Positions 35,970-43,567 of a DNA stretch of 64,000 bases are shown piece by piece; positions within the stretch are counted from its first letter, which is position 1, and every line of letters begins with the position of its first letter. A program made the translations under genes and the position numbers. Source of the DNA: Thermococcus sp. (GTDB lineage Archaea > Methanobacteriota_B > Thermococci > Thermococcales > Thermococcaceae); assembly GCF_017656495.1 (NCBI RefSeq), contig NZ_JACDNS010000010.1:1-64000 (forward strand), read 5' to 3'. Under the pieces are notes generated by a model. The model searched no databases. It saw nothing but the letters and a program-made list of their open reading frames with translations, and was not told the origin of the DNA.

Positions 35970-35994
35970 GGAGGGCTGAGTTTTGAAGCCCTCC
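35970..35994 (+). promoter_or_regulatory. hairpin enclosing ribosome binding site and TTG start
   Basis: GGAGGGCT (35970-35977) is perfectly complementary to AGCCCTCC (35987-35994), giving an 8-bp GC-rich stem with a 9-nt loop that holds the TTG start codon (35983-35985). The left arm is the ribosome binding site of the next gene. It begins 1 nt after the previous stop codon, so a terminating ribosome could open it: a likely translational-coupling switch. No U-run follows, which argues against a terminator. Confidence 0.6.
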
Positions 35995-36462
35995 CACTCT
36001 AACCCTTCTTTTGGACGAGTGATAGCGAAGATTTTCGCCATAGTTAGCTTAATTTTTTTGCTTTACTTCGCTCATTCGACATTCGCCGAGAACGAGCTTC
36101 AAAAACGCTTATACGAGCTTGGCTATCCCACTGAAGGCTTCATCGTTGTGAACAATACAATGAAGTTTGCTGATGGGCACATTGTACGCTTTGAAGGAAA
36201 TTACGTTGAGACTTACCCAATAACGGCTCAAGAGGCTCTAAACCGACTAAACAATTACCTTGCAGAATACAATCTCAAGCTCAAGAAGTACAACATGAGA
36301 ATTGAGCCTGAAATCAAAAGCATGAGCGAGAAAGAAGAAAATGGCAAGCTGTATTGGGTTTTTGAGCTCTACATCAAGAAAGGCTCCTCGAAATTCTTTG
36401 CAGGTTTGGCTTATGTGGAGCGTAAGGAGGGCCTGATCAAAATCAAAGGGCTTTTGGATTAA
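35983..36462 (+). CDS. secreted/anchored protein of unknown function
   Basis: 159 aa from TTG 35983 (MKPSHSNPSFGRVIAKIF). The hydrophobic segment IFAIVSLIFLLYFAHSTFA is a signal peptide or anchor; the rest is an alpha/beta domain (ELQKRLYELGYPTEGFIVVN; AQEALNRLNNYLAEYNLKL; final two-strand hairpin FAGLAYVERKEGLIKIKGL), reminiscent of PepSY-like folds. Translation start is inside the loop of a hairpin. Function not recognised. Confidence 0.58.
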   Translation: MKPSHSNPSFGRVIAKIFAIVSLIFLLYFAHSTFAENELQKRLYELGYPTEGFIVVNNTMKFADGHIVRFEGNYVETYPITAQEALNRLNNYLAEYNLKLKKYNMRIEPEIKSMSEKEENGKLYWVFELYIKKGSSKFFAGLAYVERKEGLIKIKGLLD

Positions 36463-36472
36463 GGTGAGGAGA

Positions 36473-36916
36473 ATGAGGGGAGTTTTAAGCATATTATTGC
36501 TTATTGGCTTAGTAATAGCTTCAGCAGGTTGCATAAGGCAAGAGGGTGGAGCAATCATCCTAAACTTTGGAAATGAAACCTACACTTTCACTCTTCCTGA
36601 GAACCAAACCAACACAACTACGACCACAGCACCAGGTCAAGAGGAGCCGCAGGAATATGTGTATGAAAAGACCGTTGAAGTTGGGCAAAAACTAACCATT
36701 TTAGAGCTTAATTTTGAAATTGCACCAGATTATGACGCCACAGAGGGTAAATTCTTCTTTGTAACTACAAACGGAGTCTATTGGGAGCCGATGAACATCA
36801 CAGTTGACAATGTGAGTATTCTTGGCGAAGGATATTGGGTTGGAACAACCACGTATGTTGCCAAGATTACGATAGCCTCACTAACACCACTCACCATCGA
36901 GGTGACTACAAAATGA
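36473..36916 (+). CDS. archaeal lipoprotein
   Basis: 147 aa. Signal sequence MRGVLSILLLIGLVIASAGC has a clear lipobox (ASAGC), so Cys20 is likely lipid-modified after cleavage. A Thr-rich linker (TNTTTTTAPGQEEP) leads to a beta domain with WVGTTTYVAKITIASLTPL. ATG 36473 follows AAGGTGAGGAG; the GTG at 36464 lies inside that site. The beta domain parallels the domain of the next protein (both contain VGQKL / VGDKL strands), suggesting related folds. Surface component of the element's apparatus. Confidence 0.65.
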   Translation: MRGVLSILLLIGLVIASAGCIRQEGGAIILNFGNETYTFTLPENQTNTTTTTAPGQEEPQEYVYEKTVEVGQKLTILELNFEIAPDYDATEGKFFFVTTNGVYWEPMNITVDNVSILGEGYWVGTTTYVAKITIASLTPLTIEVTTK

Positions 36917-37728
36917 AGCGCTTTTTCCTAATATTCATTATAATATTAACAGGAACATTAAGCCTCGTATCAGCAACATACTCCTGGACTGGAAAGCTGA
37001 ATGTTGGAGATAAGCTCTACGTTAATGAATTAATAATTCAAATTGATAAAAATAAAGCTGATAACAGAACAGCAGCAATAGTCTATCAAGGAAACCAGCT
37101 GTTGGGTTTAGTCTATGCTGGAGATTCTGACATCTTTGAAGGGCTCGAAATCAGCGTCACAAGATTCAACGATTATGTGCTTCTAAGCATCTTGAGTGAG
37201 GAACCATTCACAATAAGCTTCAATGCAACCGAAGACTACCCCGCAGAGATTAACAGACTCAAAGAGGAGAATGGAAAGCTGGAGCAAGAGAATGAACAAC
37301 TGAAAAAGCAAGTTGAGCAACTGACCAATGAGAACAAGCAGCTAAAGAGGAGAATCTCTGACCTTGAAAAGCAGCTTTCCCAAGCAAAAGCCCAAGACGT
37401 TTCTAAGCTCCAAGTGCAGATAAACAACCTCACAAAAGAGAACAGAGAGCTGAAAGCCCAAATAGCAAATCAAACAAACCTCATTAATCAGCTTAAAGCT
37501 AAAGCAAAATTTTTAGAGGATCAGAATAATGAGTACAAAAGTTTAATCACAAAACTTCTCGAAGAGCAGGCGAAGAAAAGCGAACAAGAGTACATCGAGA
37601 AAGCAAAGAAAGAGCGCTTAATTGGTTCTATCATCATAAAGAGCCTTATTCTTGGTGGAATTGTTGTTGGGATAGTTGGCTATGGGCTTTACAGGAAAAA
37701 GAGAAGTTGGGAGCATGCCGGCCTATAA
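36913..37728 (+). CDS. secreted coiled-coil protein with C-terminal TM anchor
   Basis: 271 aa. Signal peptide MKRFFLIFIIILTGTLSLVS; a beta domain (SWTGKLNVGDKLYVNELIIQ to EPFTISF); then about 110 residues of unbroken heptad-rich coiled coil (RLKEENGKLEQENEQLKKQV, followed by further E/Q/N/L repeats); then a TM helix (IIIKSLILGGIVVGIVGYGLY) and basic tail. This is a stalk-like architecture projecting from the membrane. ATG 36913 overlaps the lipoprotein stop (ATGA). Last gene before a 134-bp gap. Confidence 0.7.
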   Translation: MKRFFLIFIIILTGTLSLVSATYSWTGKLNVGDKLYVNELIIQIDKNKADNRTAAIVYQGNQLLGLVYAGDSDIFEGLEISVTRFNDYVLLSILSEEPFTISFNATEDYPAEINRLKEENGKLEQENEQLKKQVEQLTNENKQLKRRISDLEKQLSQAKAQDVSKLQVQINNLTKENRELKAQIANQTNLINQLKAKAKFLEDQNNEYKSLITKLLEEQAKKSEQEYIEKAKKERLIGSIIIKSLILGGIVVGIVGYGLYRKKRSWEHAGL

Positions 37729-37862
37729 TTCACCCAAATCGTAAAAGGAAGTTAAGAGGTGATAAAGGAAAATAAAGGAAGCTGAGTTCATCTTTTACGG
37801 AGTAGTATAGTTTTTTGTTTAAAATAAAGAAAATCGAGAACGAAAGAGGAGGATCGGGTTAA
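37729..37862 (+). promoter_or_regulatory. intergenic control region upstream of the ATPase gene
   Basis: 134 bp without an ORF. CGTAAAAG (37740-37747) and CTTTTACG (37792-37799) form an 8-bp inverted repeat around a purine-rich stretch with three AAAGGAA copies. TTTTTTGTTTAAAATAAA at about 37811-37828 combines a T-run that could end the upstream message with a TATA-like GTTTAAAAT. GAGGAGGATC (37846-37855) is the ribosome site for ATG 37863. The ATPase operon may therefore have its own promoter. Confidence 0.45.
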
Positions 37863-39287
37863 ATGGCAGTATCAATAAAAGTAGCACCACAGGAAGAAAT
37901 TGAGGTTCCTTACTTTAATCCACGTAGCGGACCATATCTTGGCAGACTCATGAATACAAACAAGAAAGAGAAGCTTTATATTCCTCTGAAGGTTGGAGAA
38001 GCAAACCACATCTTCATGCTCGGCAGAACGGGCTACGGTAAAACCTCAACAATGAAAGCACTCGCTGAGGCAATATGGATTTACTATCATGAAGTGCTTC
38101 ACAAAGAAGTCATGATAATCATTTTCGAAAGAAAATATGATTACTCAAAATATCAGAGACTAAAGCAGTTTTGGCAGAGAAGAGTTCAAGAAATGGGAAT
38201 TGCGGAGGCAAGAAAAAGACATCCCTTCCTTGCCCAATATTTCGAGATACAAGAAAAGCATCCACAGCTCAAGCACATGCTTGGCTTTCCTGGAGACTTT
38301 GCAATGGGCCTCCCAAACTACATCCTCATGGACACCTACATCTCAAAGAAGCCATATCCTGTTGATATATTCACATGGCATGGGTTGAAGCCAAGAAGTT
38401 ATCCAACGAGAAGGATAGTATTCAGACCAACGAGGAACATCTACGCAATAAAGCTTGACAATGGGCCAGATACAGAGGTTGTCGAGGGGAAAATTCATCT
38501 AAAAGATATCAGTTTTGAAATGCTTGCAAAGAAATTTGACATTCCCCAAGGAACAGCTTATGGAAGAATACTCAGAAAATACTGGAAAGTTTACAAGATC
38601 CACGATCCAGATGAAATCCTGCGGTTAGTCCAAGCCCAAGAACCAATTAGAGAAAGCACTCTTGAAAGCCTCAGATCAATCCTTGACGAAATAAAAGCGG
38701 ATCCGTTGTACCTTAAAGGCAAACTAACGAAAACAGGACAAGAGCACAAACCCTTCACTGAGTACCTTACAACAGATAAAATCAATGTCATTGATTTTTC
38801 TGATAATTCCGATTTAGACCTAGAAGAGCAGAGGCTGATAGTTTACCTGCTGTGGAAAAAGCTCAAAGTAATAGCAGGAAAGAAGAGGGTGGATATCTGG
38901 ATATTCTTTGATGAGATACAGGATTTAACTGGAACAGCAGGCGAAGCTTCAAGACACAATCTCGCTTGGCTGGCAATGGAAGAACTCTACAGAAAAGGAA
39001 GAAGTCTAAGCGTCAATGTGGTTGCTGGAACCCAATACCTCTACAAGCTCCCAATGTCGCTGATAATGGGTGCAACTCACATAGCAGTAATCGGAGCCCT
39101 TGCAAGCCCAAAAGACCTGGACATTCTAAGAGTCGCCATAATGGATGGTGACAAACTAAACATTCCAATTGAGCATGACAGCTTTGAAGAGTTTGTAAAA
39201 CGCAAAAAGAAGAAAGGAAGAGGCTGGTTTTCTTTTGATAGAGAATTTACGGTTAAAATGTATTTTCGGCCAAATCAAAGCTTTTGA
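37863..39287 (+). CDS. HerA/VirB4-like P-loop ATPase
   Basis: 474 aa. Walker A GRTGYGKT (54-61) follows the family-typical strand HIFMLGRTGYGKTSTMKALA; Walker B is DIWIFFDEIQDL (about residue 350); an arginine-finger/sensor region follows with RKGRSLSVNVVAGTQYLYKL, as in HerA/FtsK and conjugative TraD/VirB4 ATPases that pump DNA through a hexameric ring. No TM segment is visible. A HerA-like ATPase is a core gene of the pT26-2 family as I recall it. It would power DNA packaging or transfer through the membrane apparatus encoded upstream. Confidence 0.82.
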   Translation: MAVSIKVAPQEEIEVPYFNPRSGPYLGRLMNTNKKEKLYIPLKVGEANHIFMLGRTGYGKTSTMKALAEAIWIYYHEVLHKEVMIIIFERKYDYSKYQRLKQFWQRRVQEMGIAEARKRHPFLAQYFEIQEKHPQLKHMLGFPGDFAMGLPNYILMDTYISKKPYPVDIFTWHGLKPRSYPTRRIVFRPTRNIYAIKLDNGPDTEVVEGKIHLKDISFEMLAKKFDIPQGTAYGRILRKYWKVYKIHDPDEILRLVQAQEPIRESTLESLRSILDEIKADPLYLKGKLTKTGQEHKPFTEYLTTDKINVIDFSDNSDLDLEEQRLIVYLLWKKLKVIAGKKRVDIWIFFDEIQDLTGTAGEASRHNLAWLAMEELYRKGRSLSVNVVAGTQYLYKLPMSLIMGATHIAVIGALASPKDLDILRVAIMDGDKLNIPIEHDSFEEFVKRKKKKGRGWFSFDREFTVKMYFRPNQSF

Positions 39288-39298
39288 GGTGGTGAAAG

Positions 39299-40054
39299 AT
39301 GGGAATATTTGACAGATTTAGGAAAAAGAAGACAAAGAGAGAAGTTGGCGGAATTGTAATGAGTGATGAAGAAGCCGCAAGCTACTTTATGAGCCTCAAA
39401 GAATTTGACCTCGAAGAGGAAATTGAGAAAAGAGTTGAAGAAAGAATCAAACAACAGAGAATTTTAGCCCAAAGAATGAGTCAAATCAAGCCCACCTATC
39501 AAAAGCTCCTAATAGCTGTAACTCCAGACGAAGGTAGCGTTATTCTTGGCTATCCTGAAAGCTACATGATAAACTATGACGAGTACTGGATCTATTACCA
39601 AGAAAGACCACCAAGCTGGCTTGATTCAATTTGGTGGAGCTTGGCAAGATTCTTTGGCAAGCAGCCACCACATAAAGTTCTCAAAGCTCACAAGAAGATA
39701 GTGCAGTTCAACAATGAAACAATCACAGTTTACTGTCAATCTGTTACAGAGTATAGGGGAACAGGAATACAAGAAGCTATTCCAATGGTAGTTCATCCGG
39801 CCATCACAGCAGGTTGGGAAGCTTACGAGGCAGTGAAAGCTGAAAGAGATAAATACAAAGAAAAGTACTTTGAGCTGCTAAGACTGAGCAAGAAAGAAGT
39901 GGAGTTAGCGTTGCAAATTAATCCAAGAGTCAAGGTGTATTGGAAAGAGAAAGAACAGCAAGGTAAAAAGACTGAGGAGAGATTTGGGGGAACAGAAATG
40001 GAGTTTGAAGAGAATCCAATCAAACGTGAGCTGAAAAGCATTATAGGAGAGTGA
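39299..40054 (+). CDS. conserved soluble protein of the ATPase operon
   Basis: 251 aa, no signal or TM. N-terminal FDRFRKKKTKREVGG is basic; a helical charged stretch (EFDLEEEIEKRVEERIKQQR) comes next, then a central alpha/beta part with PDEGSVILGYPESYMINYDE and RPPSWLDSIWWSLARFFG, and a C-terminal coiled coil (EAYEAVKAERDKYKEKYFEL). ATG 39299 follows GGTGGTGAAAG, 11 bp after the ATPase stop. It probably acts with the ATPase as an adaptor. Family not recognised. Confidence 0.6.
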   Translation: MGIFDRFRKKKTKREVGGIVMSDEEAASYFMSLKEFDLEEEIEKRVEERIKQQRILAQRMSQIKPTYQKLLIAVTPDEGSVILGYPESYMINYDEYWIYYQERPPSWLDSIWWSLARFFGKQPPHKVLKAHKKIVQFNNETITVYCQSVTEYRGTGIQEAIPMVVHPAITAGWEAYEAVKAERDKYKEKYFELLRLSKKEVELALQINPRVKVYWKEKEQQGKKTEERFGGTEMEFEENPIKRELKSIIGE

Positions 40055-40067
40055 GAAGGTGGAACTC

Positions 40068-40355
40068 ATGGACCAGAACAGCAGCAATCCAGAGGAGCTC
40101 TTAAAGCAGATCGCAAGCCAAGAGTTCAGAGAAGTTGCAGAACCAGTTGAGGAAGTTGGAGAGAGCAAGAAAGAGAAGAAAAAGAGCTCATGGGGATTGA
40201 AGAAAAAGAAAGAACTAAATCAAGAGATTTTGAAAGAGATTCAAAAGAAATTGAGTGAAGCATGGGAGCTCATGGGGACCGAGTATGGACGCAAACTCAT
40301 CGAAGACGTTGCAGTTGAGATAAAGAAACTCTGCATCATCAACGATTTGCCATGA
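40068..40355 (+). CDS. small charged helical protein, last gene of the apparatus operon
   Basis: 95 aa. Acidic N-terminus, a Lys-rich linker (ESKKEKKKSSWGLKKKKEL) and a C-terminal helical region ending VAVEIKKLCIINDLP. ATG 40068 is chosen over GTG 40059 because AAGGTGG sits 5 nt upstream. A mutated copy of its C-terminal end lies at 46054-46107. A T-rich run follows. Function unknown. Confidence 0.58.
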   Translation: MDQNSSNPEELLKQIASQEFREVAEPVEEVGESKKEKKKSSWGLKKKKELNQEILKEIQKKLSEAWELMGTEYGRKLIEDVAVEIKKLCIINDLP

Positions 40356-40363
40356 TAACAATT

Positions 40364-40385
40364 CTCCCTTTTCTTTTTGTTTTTA
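40364..40385 (+). terminator. T-rich transcription stop after the apparatus operon
   Basis: Shortly after the stop at 40355 the non-template strand carries three T-runs (CCCTTTTCTTTTTGTTTTTA). Archaeal RNA polymerase in Thermococcales stops at such oligo-T tracts without needing a hairpin. The next gene has its own promoter 20 bp further on. Confidence 0.5.
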
Positions 40386-40396
40386 TAATAACCAGA

Positions 40397-40439
40397 AAAT
40401 TTAAATACAATTGTATTACAATTGTATTTGGTGAGATTA
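40397..40439 (+). promoter_or_regulatory. toxin-antitoxin promoter with two TACAATTGTA palindromes
   Basis: AAATTTAAAT (40397-40406) is a TATA element. Two perfect 10-bp palindromes TACAATTGTA lie at 40406-40415 and 40417-40426, spaced 11 bp so they face the same side of the helix. They overlap the expected transcription start, the classical site for autorepression by an RHH antitoxin. GGTGAG at 40429-40434 is the ribosome site for ATG 40440. Confidence 0.72.
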
Positions 40440-40763
40440 ATGGCTCAAGTTGTAGAGTCTCCAGTCTCAGTGAGACTTCCAAAATACATAATCAGGAAGA
40501 TAGATGAACTCGTAAAGGAAGGTGAATTCAAAAGCCGCTCTGACTTCATCAAATACGCCGTAACACTAACACTTGGACAGATAATGATGGAGAAAGCGAG
40601 AGAAAAGGCGAAAACAATCACACCAGAAGAAGCTAAGGCGAGATCAAGGCAAGCCCTTCAGAAACTTCTAACTGAGGAGATCGAAGACGAATGGTCAGAG
40701 CTCAAGAATATTCTCGAAGATGTTGACAGGAAGTGGAAGGGGCTCAAAGGTGCAAAGAAATGA
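40440..40763 (+). CDS. RHH (CopG-like) antitoxin
   Basis: 107 aa. The N-terminal ESPVSVRLPKYIIRKIDELVKEGEFKSRSDF... stretch is a textbook ribbon-helix-helix: VSVRLP strand, two helices and the SRSDFIKYAV turn. The C-terminal half is charged and helical and would wrap the toxin. ATG 40440 has GGTGAG upstream; two palindromic operators lie in the promoter. Its stop overlaps the toxin start (ATGA), so the pair is co-translated. Type II system that could stabilise the element in the host. Confidence 0.85.
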   Translation: MAQVVESPVSVRLPKYIIRKIDELVKEGEFKSRSDFIKYAVTLTLGQIMMEKAREKAKTITPEEAKARSRQALQKLLTEEIEDEWSELKNILEDVDRKWKGLKGAKK

Positions 40764-41200
40764 AGCTCGTCATGGACACCAACGTTGTCCTAGCTGCCAT
40801 GATAAAACCAAAAGGCTTAGCTGCTCTGCTCATAGAGCTCCTTGACAAAGAGCACTTTATCAATTATACCAGTCCAGAGGCCTTGGAGGAGCTCCAAGTT
40901 AAGATGGCGATCTTAGAGGAGGAAAGAAAGCTGAGCGAAAATTGGCTACAAGTGCTTGCAAATTTCCTTTATGGAACAGAAATCGTTAAGCCAAAAGAGC
41001 ACTTCAACCTCTGCCGTGATGAGGACGACAATAAATGGCTTGACATTGCCTATGAGGCAAAGGTCCAAGTAATTCTAACATGGGACGATGATCTACTGGA
41101 TCTAAGAAATGACAAGAAAGTCTTGCAACTTAAGAACCATCAAATTAAAATCCTTAGACCAATAGAATTCCTGAAAGAAGAATTAAGAAAGAGATGTTAA
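40760..41200 (+). CDS. PIN-domain toxin ribonuclease
   Basis: 146 aa. PIN acidic residues: Asp in KLVMDTNVVLAAM, Glu in TSPEALEELQ, and Asp residues in DDNKWLDIAYEA and VILTWDDDLLDL. This matches the putative TA toxin PIN family (COG1569 type). It would cleave RNA with Mg2+ when not bound by the RHH partner. ATG 40760 overlaps the antitoxin stop by 4 bp. Convergent with the next gene. Confidence 0.85.
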   Translation: MKLVMDTNVVLAAMIKPKGLAALLIELLDKEHFINYTSPEALEELQVKMAILEEERKLSENWLQVLANFLYGTEIVKPKEHFNLCRDEDDNKWLDIAYEAKVQVILTWDDDLLDLRNDKKVLQLKNHQIKILRPIEFLKEELRKRC

Positions 41201-41228
41201 ACATTCTCTCAACAATTTCAGAGAGTTA

Positions 41229-41960
41229 TTAAAGGGTTTGGTAAATTCTTTCTAATGGTACTAATATTGTTGGAGTTCTTACTTGAAGCACTACTGGCTT
41301 GAATTCTTTGGATAATCCTTTTATTATCGCAATGTTTTCAACAAACTCATTTTCCTTTAAAATACCCTGAGTCATGATGACATAATCACTGATGCTAACC
41401 ATCCAAGAGTGAAGCTCTTTGGGGATGCTATCCCTGTTAACAATGAGAACATCCCAAAACTGGAATCCTTTTTTTACCAACTCTTCTCCAGCCCGTAAAC
41501 GAGCCATAAATAACTTTTTGGTAACATCTTCTCCAAATCTTTCATAAAATGTGTCCAATGTTCCAAATACATGAATTACCTTTCTCTTATCTAAGCCATA
41601 TTCCATAACTATCTTCTTTTTGACCTCCACATATTTTGGAATAAATGTACTTTCATCAACTTCTCCCACCTCATAGACAAAACTATAGGGAAGATCTTCT
41701 TTAAATACATGAATAACTGCTAAGTTACCCTTTTCTCCTTCTTGGATAACATCTAAACCCGCAGCTTCCATCCTTTCACAGAACTTTCTAAAAGGAACTG
41801 CAATATTTGTTAAAAGAGCGAATCCTCCCAAGTCTATTTCCTCTTTTGCTAACCTAGCACCAATTTTCCAACCAAGCGAATACTGGTTGTATGACAACAG
41901 CAAAATTCCTGCAGAGATAATCTTTCCCAAATACTCCTTTACACTCCTTATTCTGACCAT
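41229..41960 (-). CDS. DUF257-like protein with degenerate RecA/KaiC-like fold
   Basis: 243 aa, soluble. ISAGILLLSYNQYSLGWKIGARLAKEE occupies the place of the Walker A loop and helix of KaiC-like proteins but lacks GKT. Later strands FALLTNIAVP, NLAVIHVF, KRKVIHVFG, WDVLIVNRDSIP and DYVIMTQGIL keep the RecA-like alternating pattern. This resembles the Thermococcales-specific DUF257 family as I remember it. Function unknown. TTTGTTACAATTTTC-rich AT sequence precedes the start. It is a single-gene unit in the accessory region. Confidence 0.5.
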   Translation of the reverse strand: MVRIRSVKEYLGKIISAGILLLSYNQYSLGWKIGARLAKEEIDLGGFALLTNIAVPFRKFCERMEAAGLDVIQEGEKGNLAVIHVFKEDLPYSFVYEVGEVDESTFIPKYVEVKKKIVMEYGLDKRKVIHVFGTLDTFYERFGEDVTKKLFMARLRAGEELVKKGFQFWDVLIVNRDSIPKELHSWMVSISDYVIMTQGILKENEFVENIAIIKGLSKEFKPVVLQVRTPTILVPLERIYQTL

Positions 41961-42329
41961 ATTGACACCTCATAACCCCTTAGGAGTTTTCAAATATAAA
42001 TTTTGTTACAATTTTCTTTTTAACAATTTCAAGAAAATACTAATCAAGAGATGAAGTCCAAGAAGCTGCAAAACTGCTAAAGACACTCCTAAAGCGGAGC
42101 AAAGACTTGTTTCTAGGAGTGCTGAGGGAGGAGTGATGTATCTTGGACAAATTGTCCGACATATTCCTTTTTCTATTCCTTCCTTTTACGACAGAATTCT
42201 CTGTGAATATTTGTCGGCTCGGCAAACTAAACATGGGCAAGGTATATTTACCCTGACTTCTCAATCCATAGTACTGATATTTTCACTAAGATACACCATA
42301 ATGCCCAATAAAGTGACAGGGGTGTTCAG
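41961..42329. other. 369-bp gap with a possible gene remnant
   Basis: Mostly promoter-like AT-rich DNA at the left. From 42044 to 42136 the plus strand reads, without start codon, SRDEVQEAAKLLKTLLKRSK and then DLFLGVLREE before TGA: a well-formed amphipathic helix that looks like the C-terminal end of a lost coding sequence. A following short ORF from 42136 (MYLGQIVRHIPF...) shows no convincing protein character. I see no RNA gene here. Confidence 0.4.
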
Positions 42330-42962
42330 GTGAGAGTTGAAAAAGTGATGAAAAGACGAACTGCATACAAAAAACAAAATATCAAAAGAAGCATTATAAA
42401 ATTCAGTAAGTTGTTATTGGTTTTCATGATTTATGATCTTGGAACACTCATATATTCTATTCTCGTTACAATATGGATATGGATGATTGTGGAAATTTCT
42501 TTTGCATATATTGCAGCTGTTTGGATTCCAAAACTTTATTCACTAACTAATGAACAAGAAGCACTAATATTTGGAATGCTCCATGGGGTTCTCCTATTTT
42601 TCACAATACTCGCTTATTATTTTGTAATGCACAAGCTTGAGGAACTAGAAACTATTCTCTCAAAGTCGAGATTAGTTTACACACTCCACTCTCCACAATG
42701 GGAACATGTGTATATTGCAGTTCTCTCAACAGCTATATCCTTTTACTTTCTCTCGATTATAATTCTAATAGCATATGCCATGAATCCAGAGAAATTCAAA
42801 GAAAGCGTGCTCATAGATCAAGCTTTATTATCGCTTTTAATCATAATTTACATCCCCATAGTGCTTATTCTCTGGAAATACACGAAAATCACTGCGTATC
42901 TTAGACGGGCAGAAAGACAAGAAAAGATATTACTTTCTGAAGATTTACAACAAAATAACTAA
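42330..42962 (+). CDS. four-TM membrane protein
   Basis: 210 aa. Four hydrophobic segments: LLLVFMIYDLGTLIYSIL..., AALIFGMLHGVLLFFTILAYYF-like region, VYIAVLSTAISFYFLSIIIL and LLSLLIIIYIPIVLIL, with basic N- and C-terminal tails. The start is uncertain: GTG 42330 overlaps AGGTGAG (42328-42334), while ATG 42348 (MKRRTAYKK) sits 13 nt after it. Convergent with the next gene, with a 4-bp overlap. Function unknown; accessory region. Confidence 0.5.
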   Translation: MRVEKVMKRRTAYKKQNIKRSIIKFSKLLLVFMIYDLGTLIYSILVTIWIWMIVEISFAYIAAVWIPKLYSLTNEQEALIFGMLHGVLLFFTILAYYFVMHKLEELETILSKSRLVYTLHSPQWEHVYIAVLSTAISFYFLSIIILIAYAMNPEKFKESVLIDQALLSLLIIIYIPIVLILWKYTKITAYLRRAERQEKILLSEDLQQNN

Positions 42963-43207
42963 TGTCTAAGTAACAATTCAATTATCTTAGCAATCATTAA
43001 GAGTAATGCTCCCACAAGACCACCAATCAAAAATACTAAACTCATGAGAATTATAGTTCTATAAGGCTCACCAACAGAAATTCTACCTGTAATAACCAAA
43101 TACACCAATAACAACGGGAACAAGAGGAAGATTAACTTAACAATCGCCCAAGAGGTTCTAATCAATGTCTCCCAAACAGAATGCTTACCCTTTACAACTT
43201 CAGCCAT
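42959..43207 (-). CDS. small two-TM protein
   Basis: 82 aa from ATG 43207 (MAEVVKGKHSVWETL). TM helices IVKLIFLLFPLLLVYLVI and LMSLVFLIGGLVGALLLMIA lie around a short polar loop. The upstream GAGTGAGTGG may serve as ribosome site; an in-frame GTG at 43216 is an alternative. A lone accessory gene, opposite in direction to its neighbours. Confidence 0.5.
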   Translation of the reverse strand: MAEVVKGKHSVWETLIRTSWAIVKLIFLLFPLLLVYLVITGRISVGEPYRTIILMSLVFLIGGLVGALLLMIAKIIELLLRH

Positions 43208-43303
43208 CCCACTCACTCAATATCAAATTCTCAACTTATTTTATATTAATCTTGCGATAAAGTTTTATTCACAAGAATAAATTTCAACTCCAGTGGTGGA
43301 GCT

Positions 43304-43531
43304 ATGAAGCTCTACAAAGTCCACGTGTATCTCGAAGGAGACGTGGACACTCTCGAAGACTCTGAGGCTTATACAACATTCCTAGTCCTGGCAAGAGACG
43401 AAGGAAGAGCCGAGCTGTTGGCCAGAGAATACATCAAAAAAGAAGAGTTGCTGAAAGGCGATGTGGAGATATTAGACGTTGAAGAAGTACCAACAGACGA
43501 AGAAAAAGTGATAGGGGTTATTCTTGACTAG
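43304..43531 (+). CDS. small acidic protein
   Basis: 75 aa (MKLYKVHVYLEGDVDTLEDS). Strand-helix pattern with AYTTFLVLARDEGRAELLAREYI resembles small alpha/beta domains that handle sequence-specific binding in viruses and plasmids, but no family is recognised. GTGGTGGAGCT precedes the ATG; AAGTTTTATTC (about 43261-43271) could be its TATA box. Strongly acidic, no Cys. Confidence 0.5.
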   Translation: MKLYKVHVYLEGDVDTLEDSEAYTTFLVLARDEGRAELLAREYIKKEELLKGDVEILDVEEVPTDEEKVIGVILD

Positions 43532-43567
43532 GGGGCTATATTGCTAATGGAGCTAAAATAAGTTTTC

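Noticed and set aside
37740-37799. Intrinsic hairpin terminator between the stalk and ATPase genes
   Set aside because: The 8-bp arms are separated by 44 nt and not followed directly by T; the T-run further on is more relevant and the repeat may be incidental.
42136-42333. 66-aa ORF from ATG 42136
   Set aside because: No ribosome site of its own, odd composition, and it overlaps the tail fragment and the next gene start; probably chance.
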